Shown: in pieces, positions 1 to 10,208 of the stretch
Numbering within the stretch: position 1 is the first letter of the stretch
Layout: the number at the start of each line of letters is the position of its first letter
Program-made: the position numbers and the translations under genes
Notes under the pieces: model-generated
The model's input: only the letters and a program-made list of their open reading frames with translations
What the model was told of the DNA's origin: nothing
Database searches by the model: none
Origin: Monodelphis domestica
Lineage: Eukaryota; Chordata; Mammalia; Didelphimorphia; Didelphidae
Direction of reading: 5' to 3'
DNA: 64,000 nt
NCBI RefSeq assembly: GCF_027887165.1
Contig: NC_077228.1
Span: forward strand, 388,369,692-388,433,691

Positions 1-419
1 ATGGTAACACAATTAATAAATATCAGAGCTGGGTACAAATAAAGTAATAAATTCTTGGATTTGTGTTTGAACTTCCTTAAGGTCTACAGGGAACCTTTGG
101 AAATGTGAGCCTTTTGATTGCTAATATACCTTGAAGAAGCTTTATAAATTAACCTCCTGTAAATGAAGAAATTGAGGCATAATGATATAAATTGATGTGC
201 CCCAAAAAGCATAAGTAGTAAAATTCTTCTCTTCACTATCTGATTACCTCTTAATAGGATAGGATAATTATTCATTTCCCCCTCTTAGATGTGGGTATAC
301 TTGGGGCTCTCTCTTATACCTTGTATTCTTTTTCCTCTATACTATCTCACTTGGTGATCTAACCAGTTTTATAGGATACAAGTCCCATGCAAGGATTTAT
401 AAATCTAGTCCTACCCTCT
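1..419. other. No recognised feature
   Basis: A+T-rich sequence with short chance ORFs only. I see no repeat family, splice-site-framed exon or RNA gene. Confidence 0.5.
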
Positions 420-795
420 TTTAAGCTACAGAACTACGTCACCATCTGCCTTTTAGATATCTTTGACTGGATATATCTGGCATTTCATATTCATGTCTCA
501 ACAGAAAATTTCATTACCCTCAATACTTCTTTTTTCTAAACTTTCCAGTTATTTTTAAGGGCACTACCATCTTCTCAGTCACTCAGCTTACAATCTCAGA
601 GTCATCTTCAACTCTCAAGTGTCACTTGCTTCTCATATCCAATCCATTTCCAAATCTCATTTCCACCCTCATAACATCTCATATAAAATATTCCTTCTTT
701 TTATACACACATCTGCTGCTCTAGTTCAGGTACTTATCATCTCCCCCCTAAATGATTATAACAAGTGTATGGTCTAACCTTTTTCTCTCAGTGAA
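420..795 (+). mobile_element. L2 LINE fragment, 3' part of ORF2
   Basis: The text follows the recalled L2 consensus in order: the 'ggcaccaccatc..cagtcactcag' block near 562-590, the 'gtcatcttcaactct' block at 601-616, and 'ctctagttcaggtacttatcatctcc' near 719-746. It stops near 795 and the same element resumes near 1438, so the two pieces are probably one L2 split by a later insertion. Heavily diverged; no ORF survives. Confidence 0.7.
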
Positions 796-1437
796 AGGCC
801 AATTTTATCCCACCTTTATGATTCTAGACTGCCCTAAGGGGTTTGTAACTATTTTCCCCTCTGCTCTCAGCTTGGGGTCCAACCACCTGTTTTCCTCCAC
901 TTTCTGGGCTAGCACCCAAGGTTCATTTAATCTTTTTATATTGAGTGACTTTGTACAAAGGAATATTTACCTCAAAGGTATAGCAAGAACAAATATACAA
1001 ACATTTAGTTCAATATCTCAGGAGCATAATCTTCCTTACATCACTTTTGTTTTTAGGGGAGTAGGCTTTAGTTTCTATATAATATTGGTCCCATCAAATT
1101 TATGTCCAGATGTGATATGACTCCTGGATAAATCTTTTCTCTGGGTAAGGTTTCCAAAGGTTACTCATGAAGTTTTCTCCTTTCTCCACTGGTATTGCTA
1201 CTGCCTTGCCAGTAAAACCGTTTGGATTCCAGCTTCTGGATATCTGTGACATTCAAGTCTGGGTACTCTACTCTCTTCATTATAACTCAATATACTAGAT
1301 ACCAATTAGATACCGAAACCCCTTAGAATGTAATGAGTCAGAAATTGTGGTTGAAGCTAACAGAACTTTTGAAAAGTCTCTACCGTCAATTATAGAGACT
1401 CCCAACATGTGCTTAGTCAACCAGATACAGACTCCAA
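796..1437. other. Unassigned ~640-bp block inside an L2
   Basis: This block separates two collinear L2 parts, which suggests an insertion. It is not L2-like. A solo LTR is possible: a TG-starting boundary lies near 792, and a short direct repeat (tttctctc) occurs at both junctions. I see no clear CA end or poly(A) signal, so the class stays open. The 122-codon ORF inside resembles nothing I know. Confidence 0.35.
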
Positions 1438-2135
1438 AATCTTTCTCTCTCCAATGCACTTCTCTTATAGATTATCACAAGTCTCTCTATTTCAAGTATC
1501 TTACAACTTCAATCTGCTCCACTCAGTTGCCATGGCAATGGTTGCTGTTGCTCCATACTGAAAACACTGTACTTACTCCCTAGTTCCTCTAATGTCAAAT
1601 AAATACTTCTGTTCACTATTAAAAGTTCTTCATAACCTGATCTTTTCCTACCTTTCCTGTATTCTTGTATTTTATTCTACTTCCCCACCCACTCCAACCC
1701 ATTCAATCTAGAACCTAACAATAATGGTATACTCACTATTCCTTGGAAAGGACACTCCATCTCCTATTTTCATGTGTTTGCACAGGGTGTTCTATATATA
1801 TATTTTTAATATCTTCCTCTTCACTTCTATATCATTGTTTCCTTGGCTTTCATTACTACTCGACTCAAATGTCACCTTTTGCAGATGGCTTTTCCTGTCC
1901 CTCTATTATTAGTACCTTCTCTTTTAAATAAGATACTCTTCCATCTACTTGGTATATATTTATATTTACACTTATTTTCTATATTTGTACTTAGTTATTT
2001 ACATGTTGTCTGAGCAATTGAAATGTTGGCTCCTTGTGGGCAGGCAATTTTTTTTTACCTTTTTGTGTATCTTCCTCTTTTAGCATGGTATTTGGCATGT
2101 AGTAAAAATGTAATGTCTTTTTGATTAATTTATTT
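1438..2135 (+). mobile_element. L2 LINE fragment, 3' end
   Basis: Continues the L2 of 420-795. Diagnostic stretches are 'cttcataacctgatc' near 1627, 'cctacctttcctgtattctt' near 1648, 'ggacactccatctcc' near 1749, 'tttacatgttgtctgagc' near 1998, and the terminal 'ctccttgtgggcagg' near 2029 leading to 'ggcatgtagtaaaaatg'. The order matches the L2 3' end on the plus strand. Confidence 0.8.
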
Positions 2136-2204
2136 TTATTGATTGGTCTCTATATATTTGACTCTTCTCTCCCTCCTGACTTCCAGTCCTACACTACCAG
2201 CTAT

Positions 2205-2318
2205 AAAGTGAAAACACTTGCCTCACAGAGTTTTGAAGATTAAATGGGATAATATGTTTAAAACACACAGCAAAATACTTGGAATATAGTAGGTGCTTAA
2301 TAAATACTCGTTTCCTTT
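2205..2318 (+). mobile_element. MIR SINE, 3' half
   Basis: Shows the MIR tail: 'cctcacagagttttgaag', 'attaaatgggataat', then 'agtaggtgcttaataaat'. The tRNA-like head is missing. Confidence 0.8.
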
Positions 2319-2405
2319 TCTCCTCCCTTCTCTAGACACATTGCCCATTTTGAGTTGGATTTTCCAAATAGTTCTCAACCTTTAAAGGTCTTGTTCATTA
2401 TTGTT

Positions 2406-3144
2406 TCCCTTCCTTCCTTCCTTCCTTCCTTCCTTCCTTCCTTCCTTCCTTCCTTCCTTCCTTCCTTCCTTCCTTCCTTCCTTCCTTCCTTCCTTCCTTC
2501 CTTCCTTCCTTCCTTCCTTCCTTCCTTCCTTCCTTCCTTCCTTCCTTCCTTCCTTCCTTCCTTCCTTCCCTCCTTCCTTCCTTCCTTCCCTCCTTCCTTC
2601 CTTCCTTCCTTCCTTCCTTCCTTCCTTCCTTCCTTCCTTCCCTCCTTCCTTCCCTCCTTCCTTCCTTCCTTCCCTCCTTCCTTCCTTCCTTCCTTCCTTC
2701 CTTCCTTCCTTCCTTCCTTCCTTCCTTCCTTCCTTCCTTCCTTCCTTCCCTCCTTCCTTCCTTCCTTCCCTCCTTCCTTCCTTCCTTCCTTCCTTCCTTC
2801 CTTCCTTCCTTCCTTCCTTCCTTCCTTCCTTCCTTCCTTCCTTCCTTCCTTCCTTCCCTCCTTCCTTCCCTCCTTCCTTCCTTCCTTCCTTCCTTCCTTC
2901 CTTCCTTCCTTCCCTCCTTCCTTCCCTCCTTCCTTCCTTCCTTCCCTCCTTCCTTCCTTCCTTCCTTCCTTCCTTCCTTCCTTCCTTCCTTCCTTCCTTC
3001 CTTCCTTCCTTCCCTCCTTCCTTCCCTCCTTCCTTCCTTCCTTCCCTCCTTCCTTCCTTCCTTCCTTCCTTCCTTCCTTCCTTCCTTCCTTCCTTCCTTC
3101 CTTCCTTCCTTCCTTCCTTCCTTCCTTCCTTCCTTCCTTCCTTC
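2406..3144. repeat. (TTCC)n microsatellite, ~739 bp
   Basis: An almost uninterrupted CTTC/TTCC tetranucleotide array. Scattered CCCTCC variant units occur from about 2568 onward, several in repeated small groups, consistent with copying of variant blocks by slippage or unequal exchange. The 5' portion is pure. The strand is all pyrimidine on plus and all purine on minus. Long ORFs in several frames (LPSF or EGRK repeats) are artefacts of the array. It is flanked by a MIR end and an L2 fragment. Confidence 0.98.
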
Positions 3145-3239
3145 TTTTTGTCAAATAACTGCACTATCATTTTAGTTATCCTGATTTACAACTCTAGATT
3201 GAACCTGCACACTCCCTTACCCCAGGTATCTAATTAGTT

Positions 3240-3683
3240 GCCAACTCTTGTCAGGTGTTGATCCATAACATTCTTCACCTCTGTTCCTTACTTTTTAGTC
3301 ACATAGGCATCATCCTATTTCAGGCTCTACTCATTTCTTGCTTGGACTATTTCAATTTAGCCTTATAGTTAGTCTTCTAGTTTCAAGTCTTTCCCTAAAT
3401 TTCATTCCAATCTATTCTATTTTGTGTTGCCAAAATTGTATTTCTAAAGCACAGGTATGACTATATTACTATCTGGCTCAACAAACTCCAGAATCAAACA
3501 TAAATGCTTTTCTTTGGTATTTAAAGCACTTCATAATCTCCAATCTACTTTTTTGTCTTATTGTTATTCCTTTTCCCCATTCCATAGGCCAGTCAAACTG
3601 ACCTTACTGTTATTTACACATGACATTCAACCTACAATTCTCATACTTTTACTAAAAATTGTCCTCTGTTCCTAGGATACCCA
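3240..3683 (+). mobile_element. L2 LINE fragment
   Basis: L2 ORF2 3' text on plus: 'cttggactatttcaattt' near 3341, 'atttctaaagcacaggtatg' near 3440, 'agcacttcataatctcc' near 3525, and 'ccagtcaaactgacc' near 3589, then the 'acatgacattcaacc' block. It ends where HSPA9-like 3' UTR sequence begins, so the HSPA9 retrocopy abuts or interrupts this L2. Confidence 0.8.
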
Positions 3684-4001
3684 TACCAAAGGCAAGAATG
3701 TGGAGAAAACAGGATGCTTTAGGTAAGTTGAAGAGTCCCATTTATCACCTTGTTTCAAAAGGAATAGTTCTAGATAAAACAAAGTAGACTCATCTCTTTC
3801 AGTCTATTTTCTCCTTGTTTTGCATAGGTCTTGCCTAGATAAGGAAGCACCAGCCACAGATCAGTACTTGTCTAACTAGATGAACCTGTCTTTACTGAAT
3901 CTTTTAAGGATTATGATCCCCTATCCTTAATTTTGTGACATGATTTTGTTTCACACTGAATTATAGTCACTGCTACAGATAGCTGTGTCAAGCTTTTAAA
4001 A

Positions 4002-4611
4002 CAGTGATGTGAACCTTTTAGATGTAGTAGTAGTCTCTTGGTAACCGAGGATGACGATTGTCTTCGTGCGTTTTCATAGTGTGCACAAAGACACTTGTGC
4101 ATGAAGGAGATTTAAGTGGAAAAGTCGATGCACAGAGATAGTCCCACTCTCTCGGTGTTGGAAGCCTGGGTCCATTGGCACAAAAAATCATTACACCTGG
4201 AGACTTCCTCAGCTGCATTGGATGGCCGTGTTGTCTTTTATGCTCCAACATGCCCTAAGCACTCCACAGTGCTTTGCTGCATCACCCTCTCAGCCTTTGA
4301 AACTTCTTATTGGTTTCTTCCGTCTGTTTGGCCGAAGTAGTCTTCACATGCTGGGTGAGCAAAGCCCTAGTTCACCAGGGGTCAACAGTGTGATGGTGAA
4401 CCTTTTAGATATTGAGTGCTCAAACTGCAACCCTAATGCCCATGTCAACCACACACCTTAACCCAGATAGAGGAAGGATGAAGCATTCTCATTGGGCTGC
4501 TGGGTAGAGGGGTGGGTCATGTGGGAAATGTCATTAGGCACTTGGATCGGAGGAGGAAAGTAGCCCCCTCTAGAAGGTGTTTACACTCATGCCATAGGTT
4601 CACCAACACAG
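4002..4611. mobile_element. Non-autonomous hAT-like DNA transposon in the pseudogene 3' UTR
   Basis: Imperfect terminal inverted repeats begin CAGTGATG.TGAACC at 4002 and read C.TGTGTTGGTGAACC from 4611 on the minus strand. Flanking 8-bp direct repeats are ttttaaaa (3994-4001) and ctttaaaa (4612-4619), seven of eight matching; 8 bp is the hAT-family size. HSPA9-like 3' UTR sequence continues on both sides, which fixes the boundaries independently. No transposase is encoded. The body is interrupted by a retroposon at 4024-4391. Confidence 0.75.
4024..4391 (-). mobile_element. RTE-like or SINE-like retroposon nested in the hAT element
   Basis: The hAT head is repeated on both sides of this block (gatgtgaaccttttagat at 4006-4023; gatggtgaaccttttagat at 4392-4410). 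That is an 18-19-bp target duplication and implies non-LTR retroposition. On the minus strand it ends in a short (CTA)n run, as RTE-type elements often do. It retains more CpG than its surroundings. A diverged relative lies at 42655-42905 in the same sense. Family name uncertain. Confidence 0.6.
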
Positions 4612-5945
4612 CTTTAAAATGATCAGTAAATCTCCCCCCACCCCTCACTGGCTCTTAAATGCAGCTAGAAAATAAAATAGACTGGGGATGAACATTTAGA
4701 ACTTTGTATTGTCTGAATTACCTAGTAAATGACAATTAGCTAACATACTCACTAGAATTTCTACATTAAGGAAATTATATATAAAATACAGCAAAAACAC
4801 AGGAAGACTGAAGTTTGCCCGTTTCTTCTCAAGAAAGTCCTTGTGTCCTTTGTTCCTAAGTTCCACAAATGTTTTCCCAATTTCTGCTCCAGTCAAGGTC
4901 AACTGGTGACATTATTGCTTCCCTTCCTTATGATCTTCCTTCTATTCCCCAGAAATAAAACTTCTAGAACCTTTTTACTCAGAGGCCATCTTTTTATAGG
5001 CCATTTCAAAGAGCTTTCATGATGCATGTTGCAGAGTAGATGCCACCTGCCTGATGTTTTCTTCTGTCTCACTGTCTTTGTGAGGCAAGAGAGTTCTCAT
5101 TTTAGAGATTTCTTCTTTAAGTCTGTTGCACTTATCTGCTGGAAGTTGTTCTTTCAATTCTTCCATCTTTGTTTCAGTATCATGAATAATAACTTCTGTT
5201 TTTTTTTTTAAATAGGTTCTACACCTTCATTTTTTCTTGTGTCTTCCTTGGCATTCTTCTCTACATTTTTAACCATATTCTCAATGTCATCTTTGCTTAA
5301 CCCACCAGAAGACTGGATCAAAATTTGTTGCTCCTATCCTGTGACTTTATCCTTTGCAGAAACATGTACAATTCCATTAGCATCGATGTCAAATGTGACT
5401 TCAATCTGCGGAACTCCATGTGGGGCTGGTGGAATTCCAATCAAAGTAAATTGGCCAAGAAGTTTATTGTCTGCTGCCATCTCTCTTTCTTTCTCTCCTT
5501 CTCCTTGGCAAATGTCAAATGTGTGTGATCATTAATAATCACAGAAAACACCTAGACATTCTTGGTTGGAATAGTTGTGTTCTTATTGATTAGTTTGGTG
5601 AAAACACTTCCTAATGCCAGAAAAAGAGAAGAAACATCCGGAAATAACACATTTCTGGCATCACCAGCTAACACACTTCTCTGAATGGCATTTCCAATAG
5701 CCACACACTCATTGGGATTCACAGCTTTACTAGGGGCCTGGGAAAAGAGTTCCTGTATTATGTGCCAAGCCTTGGGCATTCTGCTCCTGCCATCGACTAG
5801 AATGACTTCTCCAGTGACACTTGCTGACTTTAGCATCTTGCATGGCCTTCTGGAATGGGGAAATAGTCCTCCTGATAAGAGCAGTGGTGACCCTTTCAAA
5901 CTGAGCTCAAGTTAGCTTCATATTCAAGAGTTTGGGTATAGAACT

Positions 5946-6560
5946 TGTAGAAAGGAAACAGGACTAACAGTTGGTGGGGGAAGGGGCAACTGAGTGTGGC
6001 AGTTGGGTCTTGTGACTAGCACTTCCTGCCTGCCGGTTGGGACTTGCTTCCTGGTGTGGGAGGAGGAGGAAGCTCATTCAGCCCAGTCTGGAGTGGCATG
6101 CTCTTCTTGGTTCAGCCGGAAGACACAGGCTTCTGAAGGTTAGACCTGTTTTTGTTTGCTTTCTATCTACAGCTAAGATTCTGAATTATACAAAACTGGA
6201 CTGATATAGAGTAGATGGGAGTGGGACAAACCCTCTGCCAGCCTCTGGGGCCTGGCCTTATACTCTGAAGCTAAGGAAAAACTCCAATTCCAACTGGTTA
6301 TTAAACTTTATATTATTTGAATTCACAGTCAGATAAGTGGCCTATCTTTTCTGGTCATAGAGGGAGCTGAACTTCAGTTCAGCCATTCAAAGACAAACAG
6401 ACCTCATTGGACCCCTTCTGCTTCCTCTCAGCAGGGGGCATCTCCCTCCCTTGCTTCACCAAGCAGTGTTCCCTCTCCCCTCTCTCCTCCATACCCTGCT
6501 ACAAACCTCCCATTATCCCTGTTTTCCAATTCCCTGTTTCCTTTCCTAATAAATATTACA
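5946..6560 (+). mobile_element. Solo LTR of an endogenous retrovirus (class I-like)
   Basis: A 615-bp block starting TG and ending CA, flanked by the 4-bp direct repeat AACT (5942-5945 and 6561-6564). Removing it restores HSPA9-like sequence across the junction, so the ends are well supported. An AATAAA signal at 6548-6553 gives plus orientation. Four-base duplications are typical of gammaretrovirus-like (ERV1) integration. No gag, pol or env remains beside it, so it is the product of LTR-LTR recombination. Confidence 0.8.
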
Positions 6561-7612
6561 AACTCCATCCATCCATAGTCAAATGTGGTAAGTTGTGTCA
6601 GTCTGCACCGAGGAAGAAAGCTCACACTTGGTCTTCTCAGAGCCTCACCTAAAGAGCCAAATTGTCTTTTGTCAGGTCAAGTCCTGTATCTCTCCTGAAC
6701 TTTACAATGTGCTTGAGTAAGACTGATCAAAGTCTTTGCTTCCTGGGAAAGTATCTCCAAAGGTAGATTTCACCTCAAATACACCTTTCTGAATTTCTAG
6801 GATAGAAATATCAAAAGTTCCACCACCTAGGTCATACACAACAATGACTTTGTCTTCAGAATTGTATAAGCCATAAGTCAAGGCACCAACTATAGGCTAT
6901 TAATCACTCGAAGTAATTTAGGTCAGATATTTATCCAGCATCTTTGTTGCCCTGCCTCTGTGAATCATTTAAATAAGCAAGTATGGTGCTAACAGCATTT
7001 TTGCTGAATGTCCTAGATAGTTTTTTCTACTGTCTCCTTCATCTTCATCAACACAAATGTATCCATATGATTTGAGGAATATAGCTTTCTGTGGGCTTCT
7101 ACCCAGGCATCACCATTGGAAGAATGGACAGCTTTGAAAGGAACATTTTTAATGCCTTTTTGCTCTTTAGAATCATCAAATTGAGGGCCAATGAGTGGTA
7201 TAGAATATGCTGTGTGGGTTGGTGACAGCTTGTCATTTGCCTGGCATGCCAACCAGGCTCTCATTGTCTGCTCTGAAGACTATGACTGGGAGAGTGGTTC
7301 TGGCACCTTCAACATTCTCCAACATCTTTGCTTGTTTCCCTTCTATTACTGCCACATAGGAGTTAGTTGTACCCAAGTCAATACCAATAACTGTCCCCTT
7401 GATTGCTTCTGATGCATAGTCCTACCTTGAAATAATTCAAAAAGCCTCATGATTAAGGCCATTCCAGCCATCCTAGTGGAGGATGACATCTGGGCTGTAG
7501 GAAGTGGCTCCAGTAAGGTGAGTGATGGTGGTGTGACTGTGTTCAGTATGATGGATGGACAGGGAAGGGTCAGCTGAGAAGCAGAGTAAAGACATCTGAA
7601 GGTGCTCAGCAT

Positions 7613-8480
7613 TGCATATAAGGTTCTTCTCTATTTACCCCTGTTTTGTTTCTACCTTCACATCTCCCAATTTTTTCCCTTTTATATCAGCCCCATCCCA
7701 CTTATTTTATTCCTTTCCCCTCCTATTTTCCTTTAGGATAAAATAGCTTTCTATATCCAGTTGATTGCATATGTTCTTCCCTCATTCAACCAATTGTAAT
7801 AAGAGTAAGGTTCACATGCCAAGCTCCTGCCCTCATCTATCCCATCTTTCCCTCCACTATAAATGTTATTGCATGCCCTTTATATGCAATAATTCACCCC
7901 ATTGTATTTTCCCTTTCCCCCTCCTCCAAAAACTCTCTTCTTTCTCATTACTTAATTTAATTAGATTTTAAAAATATTTTCCTATCATATTCAACTCATG
8001 CCCTTCTATCTATGTATATTCATTCTAACTGCTCTAATAATGACAAAGTTCTTTGGCACTGCAAGAATCATCTACTTGTGTAGGAATATACACAGTTTAA
8101 CTTTATTGAATGTCTTTTGACTTCTCTTTCCTGTTTAACTTTTTATAATTCTCTTGAGTCTCATATTTGAGGATCAAAATTTCCACTGAGCTCTGGTCTT
8201 TTCATCAGGAATGTTTGAAAATTCTCTGTTTCACTGAATACCCATTTTCCCCCTGAAGGATTTTATTCAATTTTGTTGGTTAAGTGATTCCTATTTGAAG
8301 TACAAGTTCCTTTGACCTATAGAATATTATATTTTAGGCCCTCTGATCCTTTAATGTAGAAGCTGCTATGTCTTGTGTTATTGTGACCATGGCTTCATGA
8401 TATTTGAATTGTTTGTTTGTTTTTTTGGCTGCTTGCAATATTTTCTCCTTGACCTGAGAGTTTTGGTTATAATTGATGTG
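7613..8480 (-). mobile_element. Old L1 fragment: ORF1-ORF2 spacer and ORF1 3' part
   Basis: Pyrimidine-rich plus-strand text, then 'tttccactgagctctggtc' near 8181, which parallels 'tttccactgagttttggtc' near 14687 in the younger L1. It belongs to an older, more diverged L1 that continues at 9311-9850 and 16103-16850. Confidence 0.75.
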
Positions 8481-9310
8481 GGCTGACAGTGGGAAATAAG
8501 GGGAAATAATAGGAACGGGACCCTCATATTGTAAAATATTGCATTTCTCACTAGCTAGCACTAATTAAATATCAACTGCAAAACCTGTAGTTTCAGTATT
8601 AGTCAAGAATGAATTTTAGATATTCAGTTATCTACTCTGTTTACTAGATCTGTAACATTCTATCCTAGGCATCAGTTTTGAACCTACTCTTTTATTAATA
8701 ACTTATATTGCTCTTAGAAATAATTAATTACCTATAGTGGGCCTCCACTGTACTGCCTTTTCCCCCCAGTACCCATGTTCCCCCTCTAGAATGGTGGCAA
8801 GATCTCTCCTGCATTGACAAATGGTGACAAATTGGACAATGGAGGAACACAGAACCTGTACACTGGGGACTCTGGCATTCCAGAAGAAACCCTCAATCTT
8901 GCACATGCTCCTTTTTCCCTATGGCAACAAACTTCAAGATGTAACTTCATGTGGGTTTGGAAAAGGAAATTCTAAGCTACTATACCCCAATAAATATGCC
9001 AACCTTGATCCACAGGGGTTAGACATTGTCATTTTACAGAGGAACTTTTAATCTGATATTATCAGCTCCAAAGAAAATACTCAACTATTCCCTGGGCATG
9101 TCCATCAGCTCTAATTTTACCTGATTAGCCTCCAGACTATTCTACCAGATATTTGGGTATTATACCATCATAAACCACTTCTTTTTAAAATAAAATTCTT
9201 TTCTTACTTTTTGACTGAAAGGAGTTTGACTCTCCCATTCTTGGAGGGAGACCTTGCTACAAAAGTGGGGTACATTTTCCCACACCATTTTGTTCTCAAG
9301 ATTTATCCTT
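8481..9310. other. Unassigned ~830-bp block inside the old L1, LTR-like
   Basis: It separates two parts of old L1 ORF1 that would otherwise join ('gttataatt' on the left, 'ttgggatctctttcagg' on the right). A TGTGGG start near 8477-8482 and an AATAAA near 8990 suggest a solo LTR on plus. I could not find a matching target duplication. No coding ORF is recognisable. Confidence 0.4.
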
Positions 9311-9850
9311 TTGGGATCTCTTTCAGGAGGTGATTGGTATATTCTTTCAATTTCCATGTTGTTCTCTGGTTGTAGGATATCAGGGAAGTTTTCCTTGATG
9401 ATTTCTTAAAAGATAACTTCTAAGTTCATAGCTTTCAGGTAGTACAATAATTCTTAAATGATCTCTCCTGGATTTATTTTCCAGGTCAGTTGTTTTTTCC
9501 CATGAGGCATTTCACATTTTCTTCTATTTTTTTCATTCTTTTCTTTTGTTTCTTGATATGTCTTGCAGTCATTAGCTTCCAATTGCCCAATTCTAATTTT
9601 TAAGAATTGATTTTCTTCAATGAGCTTTCATACCTCCTTTTCCATTTGGTCAATTCTTTTATGGAAAGAGTTCTTTTCTTCAGTGAATTTTTCTACCTCT
9701 TTTTCTGAAGGGCCAATACTGTCTCTCAAGCAATTTTTCTCATCACTGCATTTTTGCATATTTTTTTTCCATTTGGGCAATTATGCTTTTTAAGAAGTTC
9801 TCTTCTTTGGATTTTTGTGACTCTTTTACTAATTGACCTATTATGTTTTT
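9311..9850 (-). mobile_element. Old L1 fragment: ORF1 coiled-coil region
   Basis: Antisense L1 ORF1 text: 'gggatctctttcaggaggtg' near 9314, 'atatcagggaagttttcc' near 9378, then a long run of A+T-rich antisense coiled-coil coding text to 9850. It stops where the younger L1 3' end begins. Confidence 0.75.
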
Positions 9851-10208
9851 TCCCCCTTTTAAACATTATTTTGTTTGGTCATTTTCAAACATTATTCATT
9901 AGAAACAAAGATAATTTTCTTTTTATCCCCCCCCCCCCAACCACCCCGCCCAATGGCGATGCGTGCTTCCTCTGGGTATCACATGTGTCCTCAGTTTGAA
10001 CACTTTTCCAAGTTGTTGGTATTTTCATTAATGTGTTCATTTAGAGTCTTTCCTCAATCATATCCCCTCCACCCCTGTAGTCAAGCTGTTGCCTTTCCTC
10101 GGTGTTTTTACTCCCACCATTTGTCCTCTGCTTGCGGGTAGTGTTTTTTTCTCCTTGATCCCTACAGATTGTTCAGGGACATTGCATTGCCACTAATGGA
10201 GAAGTCCA

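Larger units (their letters stand above)
3684..7612 (-). pseudogene. HSPA9P: Processed pseudogene of HSPA9 (mitochondrial HSP70, mortalin)
   Basis: HSPA9 encodes the matrix HSP70 chaperone that drives protein import and folding in mitochondria. Here a spliced, intron-free copy reads right to left. The leader and start of the mature region lie near 7350-7520, followed by parts of the nucleotide-binding domain (for example a [14 protein letters not shown] stretch near 6800-6830). The [15 protein letters not shown] block near 5680-5740 is the HSPA9 version, not that of cytosolic HSP70s. The substrate-binding domain (IPPAP.GVPQIEV.FDID) lies near 5380-5450, and the helical C-terminus near 5000-5200. 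The 3' UTR continues to about 4620 and, past a transposon, on to about 3684. Damage includes CGA-to-TGA stops, frameshifts and a small deletion near the YATKRL region. It is split by the hAT-like element 4002-4611 and the LTR 5946-6560. No poly(A) tail or flanking duplication was recognised. Not translated as a chaperone. Confidence 0.93.

Noticed and set aside
752-1120. 122-codon plus ORF
   Set aside because: No known motif, A+T-rich chance reading within an unassigned insert. Not supported as a gene.
2355-3237. Long overlapping ORFs (up to 278 codons) of LPSF or EGRK repeats
   Set aside because: They come only from the TTCC array, which is open in several frames. There is no coding signal outside it.
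5552-5899. HSP70-like ORF taken as a live gene
   Set aside because: Stops, frameshifts, transposon inserts and an intron-free structure show it is part of a dead retrocopy.
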